Positions 11,801 to 23,212 of a stretch of 64,000 nt of DNA are shown piece after piece; positions within the stretch are counted from its first letter, which is position 1; every line of letters starts with the position of its first letter. The position numbers and the translations under genes are program-made. Origin of the DNA: Gonapodya prolifera JEL478 (taxonomy: Eukaryota > Monoblepharomycota > Monoblepharidomycetes > Monoblepharidales > Gonapodyaceae); assembly GCA_001574975.1 (NCBI GenBank), contig KQ965735.1:200204-264203 (forward strand), in the 5' to 3' direction. The notes under the pieces were generated by a model, which worked only from the letters and a program-made list of their open reading frames with translations, did not search any database and was not told the origin of the DNA.

Positions 11801-13306
11801 GGCGAGGGAGGGGACGGCGTTGAAGAGGGCGGGGAGGGAGAGGTAGATGCAGAGGAGGGGGCGGAGCGTCGTGAGTGGGATGTGGGTCTGTTGTGTGTGT
11901 GTGTGTGGGGGGGGNGGGAGGGAAAGGGTGACGCGGGGGGGGGGAAGGTGAAAGGAGAATGGAAGGAACAGTGAAGGTGGGAGGTGGGACCTACATCGCG
12001 ACGCTCTTGCAGGACCTTGTGCAGGCACGTGCGGATGGAGGAGTAGTATTTGGGAGCGTCGCCGCTGTCGGCGATCCATTTGGTGTCGTCCGAGAGGAGG
12101 GTGTCGAAGTAGTCCATCTTTGTCATCCATTTTCAAAGGTAAGCACGTAACAACATCGTCCCGCGCCCGTAGCAAGTGAGCTGAGCTTACCACGTCGTCA
12201 AGGTGCGTCACGGTGATGTGCATGCACGTCCCGAACAGCGTCCTGTGGCGCGTGAGGCACAGCCGGGCTGGGATTGCGTGGTGCGGGGCCATGCCGACCA
12301 GCCGGGTGATGGCGTCTTCGGCGATGCTTCGCGGGGCAACGTGCCGGACGTAGCTTGTAGCAATGGCGTCGATCACCTAGAGTGGGGTCGTGTCAGTGGT
12401 GACGGCTACCGGCTACTCTGGTCAGGAGGTGGGAAAGAGAGAAGGGACTTACAGAGTCGAATTCCCACCAAAAGTTCACGGCGAGAGACGTCAAGGCGTC
12501 GAGTGCGATGGGTGTTTGAAGGAGGCCTGCAACGAGGGGCTTGGGGGTTGGAAGAGGAGGAGGTGAGGTTTGCTTAAGGGGGCGAGCATTGACCGTGCTT
12601 GCACACTTTGAGGGGAATACCGCCGCACGAGTGGATCACGAGTGCCGTGATGGCAAAGATGATGTCGTCGCGGAAGTCTGGTCGGTCGGACAGAGTCCAT
12701 AGAGGCGCCGGTGCGGGCGGGGTCTCGCTGTACGAGGTGGATGGTGCTCTGTTGGACGAGAGGAGGGATGAGCCGCGGGATACGAGGGCGTGGATGTCGC
12801 GCATGAGGTGACTGGAGTGATGTGTGCGTCGGGGTCAGATGAGAGAGTGGGTGGTCGTGGGGGGGGACAAACAACAACGCACCAAAGCGACTGGTGCATG
12901 GTTTCAGGAGTGAATAGTTGTTCTGCGGGTACGGGTGCGTCTCCAGGCTGCAGCGTGGCGGCACTTTGCACGACGCGTGGGTAGTTTGCCGCGAGATGTG
13001 CTTCGATGTGCGAGCACTGGATGGATGCAATACGGTGATGTGCATGTGTGCGGGACGTGCAGCAGGGATGTTGCTCACAGTGACGAAGCGAGCGTCCGCG
13101 TGAGGGAATTCCGCGTTTCCGTTCGCGAGCGAGTGGTGGATGAGAATTGGCCAGAAGATCGCCTCCTGTGTGAGAATGGAACAGGTGAAGACGCGAGGGG
13201 CGTGCGAACATGCCTCGCATCGATCTGTGACGCACTGCACGCGGGATGTCCTGCACAGACACGGCAGCACCGGATTCGAGAGTGCGCAGCGTGTTTCTGA
13301 CGGCAT
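8896..13306 (-). CDS. INTS2: Integrator complex subunit 2 (INTS2)
   Basis: About 17 exons with consistent phases spell an INTS2-like helical-repeat protein. Recognisable stretches in order: LTQEAIFWPILIHHSLANG near the N-terminus; LRPLLCIYLSLPALFNAVPS; KLVPRTHTPVTTLAILVNLF; RLTRLKNWMAP; LSGVPFRILDELL; KLDERTLLDMIQG; SLPVKQILDRAQNLRDPTLS; LLDPPYLLNCDERGLTQPVP; NICRFIHQRFLADRTLIESV; AQGFPVNVIPSVVEGVDSF; FDFIPSLLNS. They follow the order of metazoan INTS2, including the diagnostic FQGYPCELLP-type region. The stop is at 8896. INTS2 is a backbone subunit of the nuclear Integrator RNA endonuclease/phosphatase complex that processes snRNAs and attenuates RNA polymerase II. The ATG at 13306 is chosen because longer frames would overlap the divergent SelW-like gene. 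The first exon and the GTTTGT and GTCTGT donors near 10193 and 9699 are the weakest parts of the model. Confidence 0.85.
11891..11950. repeat. (GT)n and poly-G tract with one undetermined base
   Basis: A GT dinucleotide run is followed by a G run with an N at 11915 and a second G run up to about 11946. It lies inside an INTS2 intron, on the strand where it reads as a C-rich polypyrimidine tract ahead of the acceptor. The N suggests the tract length is not reliable. Confidence 0.85.
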
Positions 13307-13413
13307 CTGCGGCCATGTGCAGTGCAGCGCGGGGGAGAGTGCAGCGTGTGCTGCGGTCACTCTCCGGATGAACCAGTGCGCTAGATTAGCCGACCTCACA
13401 GCACCAGCTTCAC
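13307..13413. promoter_or_regulatory. short divergent promoter, INTS2 / SelW-like
   Basis: Only about 107 bp separate the chosen INTS2 start (minus) from the SelW-like ATG (plus), so both 5' UTRs and core promoters must be compact or overlap coding sequence. No TATA box is evident. Confidence 0.4.
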
Positions 13414-14234
13414 ATGGATCCGTCGTATCCACGCGTGGTCATCAAGTACTGTCCAAAGTGCAAGTGGATGCTCAGGAGTGCGTGGATTCAGCAGGAGCGT
13501 GTGTGTCTCTCGCACTTGCAGTCCCCGGCAATCCACTTTACCACTCTCCTTGATCCACGCTCGCAATCTCTCGCCACACTCACTCACTCGACCATCGCCC
13601 ACCCCAGTGCTCTCCACATTTCAAGACGAAATCGGCGAGATCGCGCTCTCCCCAGGCGCATCCGGAGAGTGGAAGTGAGCACGCTCTCTCCATTCCCGTC
13701 CCCCATCCCCTCCACCCCCTACACCCTCACACCCCGGTTTCCCCGTTTTCTCCGCTTCGCAAAGGGTCGTCGCTCTCCCCGCGCCGCAAGAGTTGCACGT
13801 CGTCTGGGACAGGAAGGAGAAGAAAGGGTTCCCTGAAATCACGGAGCTCAAGAGGGTGCGTCGTCGATTCCACCTTGTTTTCGCATCACTTCGCCCGCTC
13901 ATGGCAAATGTATTTGGTGCTTGCATTATCCAACCACTTGTAATTCATTCGGCACATCGCGTCATCCTCATCCAACCACTTTTACTTCACTCGGCACCTC
14001 ACGTTTCCAACACCTCGAAACTCATTCTTCACATACCGTTGCTGACCATCGCCGACCACTCGCTCTGAACTCACCCACCCCCATCACCTTTTCCAACTTC
14101 TTCCAAAACCCCTTTGCTCAACCTCTCAGCTCGTCAGGGACGTCGTCGCGCCCGGCAAGTCCCTCGGGCACGCCGACAGACAGGCCGCCGCCTCCGAAGC
14201 CCGCGCTGATGACAATCAGGGCGACAAGGAGTAG
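13414..14234 (+). CDS. selenoprotein-W-like Rdx family protein (Cys form)
   Basis: Four exons (13414-13498, 13608-13674, 13765-13855, 14130-14234) join in frame to about 115 residues. The product has the Rdx/SelW thioredoxin-like signature: YCPKCKWMLRSAW, then QELLSTFQDEIGEIALSPG, WDRKEKKGFPEITELKR and LVRDVVAPGKSLGHAD. The CxxC redox motif at Y-C-P-K-C-K has TGC at the position that is selenocysteine (TGA) in animal selenoprotein W, so this is the cysteine version. The product is expected to be a small cytosolic redox protein; its substrate is not known. Homologous fungal proteins share the KSLGH(S/A)D end. The Gln/Asp-rich tail is extra. Every intron has a GTG donor and a good AG acceptor, and the phases agree. 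Confidence 0.87.
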
Positions 14235-14640
14235 GAGTGATTCCATCATTGTATTGTATACGCACATATCCATAGACTTGATCTCAGGAAAACTGACAGT
14301 ACAATGCTCGGGTACAGACCACGTGGAAGCCATCAGCTGGCAGTATGCTCGCGTGCAGATGCAGAGGCGAATAGCTGGCAGTATGATCGTGTACAAGCGT
14401 AGAGGCGAATATCAACGTGAGGCAAGAAAAGTGCACACATGTAAATGCCTTCAGGTGGCGACAAGAACGTGGAGGAGTGACCACTAAACCCAGAGGCGCG
14501 AGCCACACGCAACCCTCCGTCACTTCTCTTGATAGAGACACTGGGCTTTGTTCCACTCTTTCCATCAAAGGCAATCCGATATGCATATATGGACAATACA
14601 AATGACACCACACCCAAGGCCACCACACCATCCACCCACA
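14235..14640. other. intergenic region between convergent SelW-like and ARMC3 genes
   Basis: About 400 bp between two convergent stops. Apart from the 38-bp tandem repeat listed separately I see no gene, and no tRNA-like fold was recognised. Confidence 0.5.
14335..14410 (+). repeat. 38-bp imperfect tandem repeat
   Basis: Two adjacent 38-bp units, 14335-14372 and 14373-14410, both start AGCTGGCAGTATG and end AGAGGCGAAT, differing at a handful of positions. A more diverged third copy (AACTGACAGTACAATGCTCG) lies just upstream at about 14291. The repeat is in the 3' flank shared by two convergent genes. Confidence 0.75.
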
Positions 14641-17600
14641 TCACACAAACACCCTCTGATACCTCTCCGCATCCACACTCCCACTCCGCATCAACTTCCC
14701 CACCGGCTCAAACATCAAATCCAGCACCGCCACCTCCACAACCCCGCCGTCCACACTCGCCCCTCCCAACACAATATTAACCGCGCCATTCCCGGCCCGC
14801 TTGGCATTCACGTCTGGCCCGCTCGTCACGTCGCTCTCCTCCCCCACGAGGCGCCCGAGCCCCGTCATCATCTTGACCTCCTCCTTGGTCATCTCCACAC
14901 TGCACCACCCGCGCCCGTACTCGCCGCGCCACAGCCCGACGCCCGGGATCCCGGCCCGGTCGGCGAGGACTTTGAACAGCAGCGCGCGGTGGTAGAAGGT
15001 GCCCTTCTGCACGTCACCGAGGTGCACGACGTTGGACCCGCGCGAAAGTTTCAGCTCGGCGATCTTGAACTTGTAGTCAACGTCATCTGCGGCGGTTACG
15101 TCCACGAGACCGCCCATCGCCGCGCACACGAGCGCCGCGACCTTCATTATCGATTGCAGGCGTGGCGTGGTCAGCTTAGCTCCCCTGCTGCCGCTGGACG
15201 GCCGGCTGGGTGCCGGCACGCCTTGATCCCGAGACGGAAGCTGTGGCAACCCGCCTTGATCGTGCTCCACCGCAGCGGCGGCGACAATGGCCTTGGCCTC
15301 ACCGACGAGCGTCGCCAGCTGCGCATCCTTGGCGGCGTCCACGAGCAAAACTTCTCGGAACTTGTCGGCCGGTCGTGCGCGAAGCTCGTCCAGGGTGGGA
15401 AACGAGCGGCCGAGGGCGGGGTTCGGCCCGGCAGACCCGGCGTCGTAAAAGCCGTCTTGGATAATGTTGGACGGTGTTAGGTGATCGCGTAGCCAGAACT
15501 TGGCCGATAAGTCTGTCGCATCGAGTGTCAGCGGTTTGTCTCCCAGCTACAACCGTGCCCCCCGCTTCACACTGCACTCACGAAAATTCAACAGCTTCTC
15601 CAACGCGTCCACCGCAAACTTGGCGTTCTTGGACGACGTTGACAGAACCAGCAGGGCTTCCAGCGCCCCGTGCTTACACGCCTCCATCGCGATGGCACCT
15701 ACAATGTGCGTCACAATACATCCAGGCGTCAACCCACTCCCCAGGCGCTCCACTCACCGTCACCAGCGGAGTTCGAGAGCGCCCACGCGGCGTTGCGACA
15801 CACTGTCATGTCGGGGGAGCGGAGCAGGTGGACCAGTCTGGGAATGCCGCCTGACGACACCAGGGCGATTCGGGCGTCGACTTGGCACACAGAAGCAGGG
15901 GGGAAAAGTGGTTTTTTTAGTGAGGTTTTAGCTTGGGCCTTTCCTGCCCCCCCCCCCNCCCCCCCCCCCCCCCCCCCCCCAACCGAACCGACCAGTAACG
16001 CAACGTACCGTCTTGCACAGTCCTTGCCAGCGCCCACGCCGCTGTAGCGGCCACACTCGGCTCCGCGTGGTCTAAAATGCGACACAGAGCAGATATTCCC
16101 CCTTGCTTTGTGATCTCCCCGCGTATTGATGCTGAGCGAGGGCAGGTTAGTAACGACGACTTCCACAAACACATCCCTTTACGGTTCCCTGCACAGCTCA
16201 CCGTCCTCCGCGAGGTTGTTGATGCACTGAGCGGCGCTGATAAGCGTGGCGTTGTCGTTGGTGTTAAGGAGGCCCACAATCGCCGGAATGCCATCCATCT
16301 GCCGCACCTTGCTGCGGACTTTGGCTATCGACGTCGACCGAACAACCATCAGAGAGTTCCATCGCGTGCTCAACAGGAAGACCCAGCTTACCACTGCCAC
16401 ACATCCCACCGAGACCCGACACGGCCGCACGTGCTGCGGCTTCACCTCGTGCGAGAAGACCCACCAGGGACTCGACCGCGCCGTACTTGAGCAGTTCCGC
16501 GAGGTTGAGATCGTTTCTGGCCGCGGCCGCCACGCACACGGCGGCGCCGGCGGAGATGTCCGGGTCTTGGTGATTCAGCGCCGCAGACAAGAGGTTCAAA
16601 TTGGTCGGGGGTTCTCGAAAGTGGTCCAGATTGCGGTCTGGCTTGCGCGGGGCATCATCGTCATTTAGAAAACGCGGTGGTGGCGAGAGTGAAACTGGAC
16701 AGAGGCGGAACCCCACCTATTCGCGCCACCTTCCCAAGGGCGACGAGGGCGTTGCGCTTGATCCGCGCGTCCTCAGATGCCACGTGTTTGAAGATCGCGG
16801 CGATGCCGTTCACGTCGGCAATCATGCCGTTTACCTCGGCTAGAACCCATGTCAGTTGAGTGTGTGTCCGGTGTACGGGGATAGCGTGGTCTCACTGTCA
16901 TCCAAGCAGTTGGAAAGACACTGAAGTGTCATAGCGTGGAGTTCCGGCAAGCTTGCATTCAAGAGGTCAACCAATTTCTTTGTCCCGTTGGATTTTCTAA
17001 ATTCTACCCGATTGGCGACTGGGGCGGAGAAAACCTTCGAGGATGCAGGAAAGATGTGCAACCAAAAGAGGTAGCTCACAATCTTCCACACATCTGGTTA
17101 AGCTCAACAAAGCATTCTCTTGAATCTCTTTGTAATCCGATGTCAGCAGATCAATGAGCTTCGAAACCCCGCCAGCCAATCGAACGTCCGTCCGTGCATT
17201 GTCTGCGAGCAATCATGAATGACCTTCAAGCGATCGAGCGAGCAGTACCCACAATCTTCTAGGCTGATCGCAACCGCCCACGCTGCGTTCTTCTTGACGT
17301 CCGGGTCAGAAGAGTCAAGGAGCCGAACGAGAGACTTCAGGCCCCCCGCTTTCCGGATATCCGCCTTGATAGAAACTAATGTGATGGCGATCAAGCCACG
17401 GTATCCATGCAATCGTTTCGGGAGGTCTCACAGTCTTTCGATAGGTTTGCCAAGGCGAATGCAGCTTCCTCCTGAACTTCCACGACTTCATCGGGCGATA
17501 GGAGGTGAATCAACATTTCCATGAGCTCAGGCTTTCGCAGCTCCGGAAATTCATCGATGTCGTCTGTAATGCCAAACTGTCGGAGTGCTCCAAGCGGCAC

Positions 17601-18075
17601 TTGGCATTCCACAATCTACACACCGATTTCTGTTGTTGCAGAAATGCAAGTAACGGCACTCTTCCGTATCTGTTGATCTTTCGATGATGCCAAGCACATC
17701 AAATGTTTCAGGACTCCGAGCTTCAGTAAAATTTGTCTTTGCTTGGAACCTTGAACTGTCTGTCAAATGAATTTCTCCAATCGATTGGGTCATCCTACCC
17801 ACCGATCTCTGCATATTTCGTCAACGATTCTAGACAACTGTTTGCCACCGCAATCTCCGACGAGTCCAAAAGCAGGATAAGTGTTCGCACATCGTTGACA
17901 GCGAGGTTGAGTGCAAATTGACTCTATCGTTCGCAACAGAAGAAACACAAGGCGTGATTGCCTCCGTCGAAGCTCTTGCCGACATCGCACCCACATCCAT
18001 ACGGTTCACGACGTCTTGATCGGGGTAAACCGGATGAAGCGGTGAGCTGCTTTGGTCGTGTGCTCGGTGACACAT
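14641..18075 (-). CDS. ARMC3: armadillo repeat-containing protein 3 (ARMC3) with EDR1 domain
   Basis: A multi-exon gene encodes a run of armadillo repeats followed by a C-terminal EDR1/CTR1-type domain, the arrangement of ARMC3. Typical repeats read AGGLKSLVRLLDSSDPDVKK, GGVSKLIDLLTSDYKEIQEN, MDGIPAIVGLLNTNDNATLI, QGGISALCRILDHAEPSVAA and SGGIPRLVHLLRSPDMTVCR. The C-terminal domain has GDVQKGTFYHRALLFKVLAD and LWRGEYGRGW, matching the FYHRALLFKALADRIG and RGEYGRAWNE blocks of animal ARMC3. The stop is at 14641; the ATG at 18075 opens an exon ending in VVNRMD that joins the first repeat after a 70-nt intron. ARMC3 is found mainly in ciliated or flagellated lineages and is tied to sperm flagella in mammals; its biochemical role is unsettled. 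One intron contains a long poly-C tract. Confidence 0.9.
15947..15980. repeat. poly-C homopolymer with an N
   Basis: A C run of about 34 positions with N at 15958 lies within an ARMC3 intron. Its true length is uncertain. It should not alter the predicted protein because it is bounded by intron sequence. Confidence 0.9.
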
Positions 18076-18129
18076 GGCATTTGAATACTACAACACAAAG
18101 GGCACAATGGGAAGTAAGGAGGATGGTAA

Positions 18130-20492
18130 TTACACCATTTCTATATTTTCTCCGTTCTTCGGCTTATCACGATGCCCCGCGTCTTTGTACCACGTATTCG
18201 GATCAGTAAGCCAGAAAGATGCAAAATTGCTGAAACAACCCTCATCAAATGGATTGTCATCCCTGCCGCGATGGTGCGTATGGCCTGAATGACTGCCTCC
18301 GTTGGAAGTTCGGTAGTCATATCTTGGGATGGGATTATGTAAGAATCAATGGAGTCATCCAAAAAGCGAACGCCCACCTGTGCCAGTTGACGGTTTCGTT
18401 GGTTGTTTTGTTGATCAGCACTTGGTACGTCTGTATTGCGCACAAAAACGCGACCCAAAACCAATTGAACGTAATCCACACCATCAACGCCATGGTTGGC
18501 AGATCGTAGTCAGTGAGTCGGCAAAGCTCTGGAATCAAGGGACAGTTAGGATGAACGCTCCCCAGCCTTTGCTCGATCGCAAGTCGATAATCTGCGCAGG
18601 GTTAAACGATGATGTTGATTTCCTCCTTACTGTGGGACAAACGAAACGGCTTACATTCCACCACCATGAGATCGAAAAAGACGATTCCTGGAACGAAAGT
18701 GAATAGGAAGACCATGAATTGCCGATGGTTCTGTGAACCACTTAAGGTTAAAAGGGATCGTTAAAATAGTAATTCACATATTCCAATAAAATTCAAGTAA
18801 CTCACATACAGTTGTGAGTCCACGGACAATGGTGATCAAACTTTGCAACGCATCTGTCACAGATTTTACAATGTTTGCTCCTCATGGGTTTGTATATCTG
18901 GCATGTGACACAGTAATGTCTCGTGTCCAGAAGGCCCTGTTTCGCTAATCGCAGAACGATCTCATTACGGACGTCGAAGTTTTGGGCCGTTGGCAAAAAG
19001 CCCGGATCGCTGTATGTTGCCCGAAAAAATGTATATATGCAAAAAATGTATAGTGCCACAAAGGAGATGTGATGGTATAGCAGATGTGATGTCCCTGAAA
19101 ACCCGGAAACCACACTTCAACACCGAAAAGAAGGGATAGCTCTCGTGTGGACAATACACTCACCAGGCAGTACTTTCAATACATAGTCAACGCCAAGGTA
19201 AAGCGCAGTGGACTGGAAGATTGCACTCATAAACGGAGTCTTCGCCAGTTCGCCATGTTTTCCGAGAAGAATCCACTTCCCAATGCTTTTCATCATAATG
19301 ATGAGTTCCAAGATTACGAAGGCCCATCCAAGGTACCACGGACACATAGTCAAAGTTGCAATTGCAATGGGAAGGAAGAGGAATGGTGCAATGAACGTTC
19401 CGTATCGGATCAGAAAAGGCGAGTCCTTTGCCACAGAGGATGGAGTGTGCGTTTTGTCTCGAACAACGGCGGGCTTGGAGTCCAAAATAGATTGATATTG
19501 TGCCAACAGGGAGCGCTCTGTAGCCCAATCTAAGGGCGTTTTCCCGTTGGAATCCCGCAAATCCGTTCGAGCGCCGAGATGCACGAGCTTCCTTGCCATT
19601 TCCAGATGGCTCGTCTGTCAAAACGATATGACCTTCAAACTTGTGGGCTTTCAAACTGCAAAAGAGGGTTTCATGGATCCGACCACTTACAACAAGTGCC
19701 CAATGAAGTGCTGTGAACGAGGTCGAGTCCTTTCAAACCGAGAAATGAGCAGGAAATTTCAAAAGTTTCTTTGTGAGACTCACCAGACGGTCGAGGTCAG
19801 CGTTCAGACGAATCAGGATGTCGAACGCATCCATGGAGGTCCCCATATAACACACCCACATCAACGGCGTCCTTCCCATTGTATCGAGAGTGTCCACCTC
19901 CATCCCATATGCGACCAAATATAAGAGAAGCATTGAGTGGCCCCCATGCGCCGCGAGATGCATGGCGTTGTACCCTTGAAGTGATGTCAAAGTGAGCTGG
20001 AGCGTGGATGAACGCGGCTGCCGTCATACCTTGGTTGTCTCTTTCGTTCGGGTTCGCACCATTTTGTATGAGTAGTGTAACCATCTGCATATAACCAGAC
20101 CTCGTCGCCCAATGTAATGGAGTTGCTACCAGATCCCCTGAGGAAACAACAATCAGCTTCCGGAATGGGCCATTAAATCCATGAAAAACCACTCCCACCT
20201 CCTTTTGCGTCCACTTCTGCCTTATTGTCTATGAGGTATTGGGAAATCCTCAAATGATTATTGATGGCTGCCCAGTGAAGCGCTGTCACATTCTATGAGA
20301 CCGTGGGCCCATGAGATCTTTTCGAACGCCACTTCATTCTTTTGAACGAAAGCGTTCTTTCCGAACCTGCTCGTCCCGGTCGCTGGCATTGCTATGCCCC
20401 GATTCGATAAGATATTGGACACGAGTGAGGTTGCCCTGCTGTGCAGCTTGAAATAATGATGGACCATCTGCTGGAGCGCCGTTTGGAGCCAT
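18130..20492 (-). CDS. ankyrin-repeat DHHC palmitoyltransferase (Akr1 / ZDHHC17 type)
   Basis: The ATG at 20492 starts MAPNGAPADGPSLFQAAQQG and leads into ankyrin repeats: TALHWAAINNHLRISQYLID, TPLHWATRSGYMQMVTLLIQ, YNAMHLAAHGGHSMLLLYLV, RTPLMWVC and GKTPLDWAT. Several TM segments follow, then the cysteine-rich domain RHYCVTCQIYKPMRSKHCKI and CVAKFDHHCPWTHNC, whose DHHC motif is intact. Two more TM segments follow NHRQFMVFLFTFVPGIVFFD. The C-terminus is NPFDEGCFSNFASFW, like the NPF(D/N)xGC element of Akr1 and ZDHHC13/17. Such enzymes transfer palmitate to cysteines of membrane-associated proteins at the Golgi or endosomes; the ankyrin repeats recruit substrates. The stop is at 18130, about 55 bp from the next gene on the strand. 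The region holding the last intron, near 18260-18390, is the least certain. Confidence 0.9.
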
Positions 20493-20613
20493 GCCGACTC
20501 TTCGATAGGGAATGGTGTCAGTTGGGCATCCACGGTCTATGAACCGTTCATTCGGGGTTCAACAACACTACACTAGACATATGATAGTACATATATGAAA
20601 TTGTTTTGTCTGT

Positions 20614-23118
20614 TTACCATCCCGCTTCTGAGCGCACTTCTCGTAGAACAACAGGTACACTAGGTGCCACATTCATGTCAAAATAAGACGGATTAAGGAC
20701 ATCACTTGACAACTCACCTAGTGGACGGAATAATACCCATTTCTGTCACAACAGCTGCGATGAATTTAGCCGGAGTGACATCGTAAAGAAGGTTCAAAAG
20801 TTTCAGCTGTTCCAATTCTCGCCATCCGGCCAGTGAATGTTCCGAAGACTTCCCATGAACGGTTGGATGGTGCATTGGTGACAACGAGTGATGTCCAGCT
20901 CGAGTTTCCACCAGCTCATCGGGGTCCCCTTTTATTGCAGAAGTTCTCTTCGTGTTTGTCAACAACGAGTAACCATCACTCTTCACGAACCTATCTCGTT
21001 CCACACAAAGGAGTCGAGCCGCACATTGTCCGAAAACTTGTACGTCTCGCATAGCACGACGACAGGAACCCTTGCCTCTACAGCTGCCATTGTTACACAC
21101 GCGGTACCGACTCTGCTCATCAATGCACCATTTGAAAGAAGTGCAGATGCTCCCAAAACAACAATAGTAGCCTACGACGAATCCTCGTGGGACACCACAC
21201 TAGTAATCTCTTTGCAAAACGCAATCACATACCATTTTCAAAGCGTAATTTAAACCGCTCAGAAGGCAGTACCCGCAGTTTACACCGGCGGACGCCAATC
21301 TCGCAAGCATGCCTCTACCTTCCATTCGAGGGCGCCCGTCCACTACAATGACTTTGAACCGAATTCCTTGCCGAGCTGCTTCGATGCAAAGGTCAAGAAC
21401 CGCGGCACTGCGCCCAAATGTGACTATGACCGAGCCGTCGCGTATCTTGGGAAGTGCGTTAGACACGATCGAACGCGTCGCGTCGTATATGGAAGTGTCG
21501 ATGAATCGATCAATAGAATCTATGAGGTTTGCCTTTGCCTAGGTTCAATGTCAAAGCGTTTTACATTATAGTGGTGTTGAACCAATCACGGCGCTCACAT
21601 GCGAGCCAGGGATATCCGATCCCAAAGTCGAAATCTCAGATTTTAATGCTCGGATAGCTGCACGCATTGATGTTGCTAGCGTTCGGGAGGTGGCGAGAAA
21701 GTCAATCTGCTTCGTGAGGTATGAGGAAAGCTGTCGTTGCAGCGCGACTCCGGATTGATGAGGGTTGTCCACGAAGTAGTCTGAGATCATCTGTTTCAAA
21801 AAGCAAAAGAAAAGAGACAGATGCATCGATGAAATTGTGGAACACAATGTTTCTTGGCAATTTCTCGCACCAATTTGAACGCTCCGAGCATTGCTATACA
21901 CCGCGCGTTGCCGCCAGTAATAGCGTAGGAGCTGAACTGTACCCCTAGCTGAGCAACTGCCGGATGAATTGTGCTCAAATCTGGCGTCCCCATCGTTCCT
22001 TTCTCATATTGAGGAAGGTGGGAGAAGAGTGGAACCGGTTTCTGGGACTGCACCCGATGCAGAACCTTTTTCTTCTTGTCGACAGTTACAACCGGAGGTG
22101 TCGTTAATCTTGCGTCCGGAGCCTGTACTGACGTTGCAGAACCAGGCGAAGCAGCGGCCTGTGCTGTTGTAGCCTTCAACCGATTCTGCTGCTTATTAGG
22201 TGGTTGCTTTGCTTGCTCGGAGGGTATTTGTGCCGTGTTTGTTGGCTGTTTCGATCCTGACGCCTTTGACTGACCTTCGTTTGGAGCCGGTTTTTGGGCC
22301 GGTGGTGTCGTTTGCGACTTGTTGGCAGCCTTGGCGGCTTTCTGGGCAGCCTAAATACAGCAACACAACCGGCATAAGCATAAGAATGCCATGGTACAGT
22401 AGAAAAAATGGAATCAATACCCACCTTTTGTGCTCGACGCTCCTTCCGCAAGTCCGCTTTGGATTCCGGGTCTAATCCTTCCTTATTTTCACCGGCACCA
22501 CTGTTTGCACCAGGTCGAGTGTCATTGGCCCCATCCGCATTTGAGTTTCCTTGATCAGCTGCAGTCCCTCCATTTTCTTCCTGAATTCCATTCGATCGTG
22601 GAACACCATCCATCGTTACCCCAGCCGCTCCGACCAAGTCTTGATCGTCACCATCTTCGTAGGTTCGTCTTGAATCACTGGGCTCCGAGGGAGTCAGCCG
22701 AGTCCGACCGCTTCGAATTCGTGACGCATTCTCTCGATCCTTCAGAGGTTCCGTAAACCGGCGATCAAGATAGCTGCCATCGTCAGGCGATGCTCCAAAT
22801 AATCGGTCCTCGTAGCTCGATCCTGCCTGGAGCGAATGTTGTCGTGGGGACATCACCACACCACTTGAAGGTGATTTTCCCTGCTTCGATGTGCCCGAAG
22901 ATGTCTTCCGTCTGGAAGATGAGCCGGCAATGTGTATGGAAGGCGAAACTGTTTGTGATGGAGGAATGGATGAAGGAGTGTCACTCCAACCACGGATTGC
23001 ACTCTGCGTGGGCGAGTGAGTACCAAATAAGGACCCAAAGTGGACAGCCAATAAATCTCACCGCAGTGGACGGTGACTGCTTCGGCTGACCCTTCCGAGA
23101 CCCGCCAGTACTTGCCAT
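20614..23118 (-). CDS. translation initiation factor eIF2B subunit delta (Gcd2 / EIF2B4)
   Basis: The ATG at 23118 opens a short exon (MASTGGSRKGQPKQSPSTA) that joins a long, disordered Ser/Gly/Lys-rich N-terminus with KADLRKERRAQK. The conserved core then begins: VPLFSHLPQYEKGTMGTPDL, STIHPAVAQLGVQFSSYAI and GGNARCIAMLGAFKLVREIA. The C-terminus reads LLNLLYDVTPAKFIAAVVTE, MGIIPSTSVPVVLREV, ending at 20614. These are eIF2B delta signatures. eIF2B is the guanine-nucleotide exchange factor for eIF2, and the delta subunit helps form the regulatory core that senses phosphorylated eIF2. The charged, alanine/lysine-rich linker before the core is usual for this subunit. The start lies 95 bp from the divergent Rpn7 gene. 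Confidence 0.9.
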
Positions 23119-23212
23119 GGAAAGGATGAATCGATGCAAAATTGAGTTGTCTGTGACCAAAGCACGTTTTACCCACAACTTCAGTTGCGCAACAACAACG
23201 AGATGGTTCGTT
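23119..23212. promoter_or_regulatory. divergent promoter, eIF2B delta / Rpn7
   Basis: A 94-bp interval separates the two start codons. It has no clear TATA box, and both genes are housekeeping. Confidence 0.45.

Noticed and set aside
11594-12376. Single long minus-strand frame through the N-containing tract
   Set aside because: It reads through an intron with GT and G runs. The INTS2 exons on either side end at proper splice sites, so the continuous frame is an artefact.
14548-15480. Long plus-strand open frame opposite ARMC3
   Set aside because: It is the antisense of the GC-rich EDR1 exon; the minus strand carries clear ARMC3 motifs.
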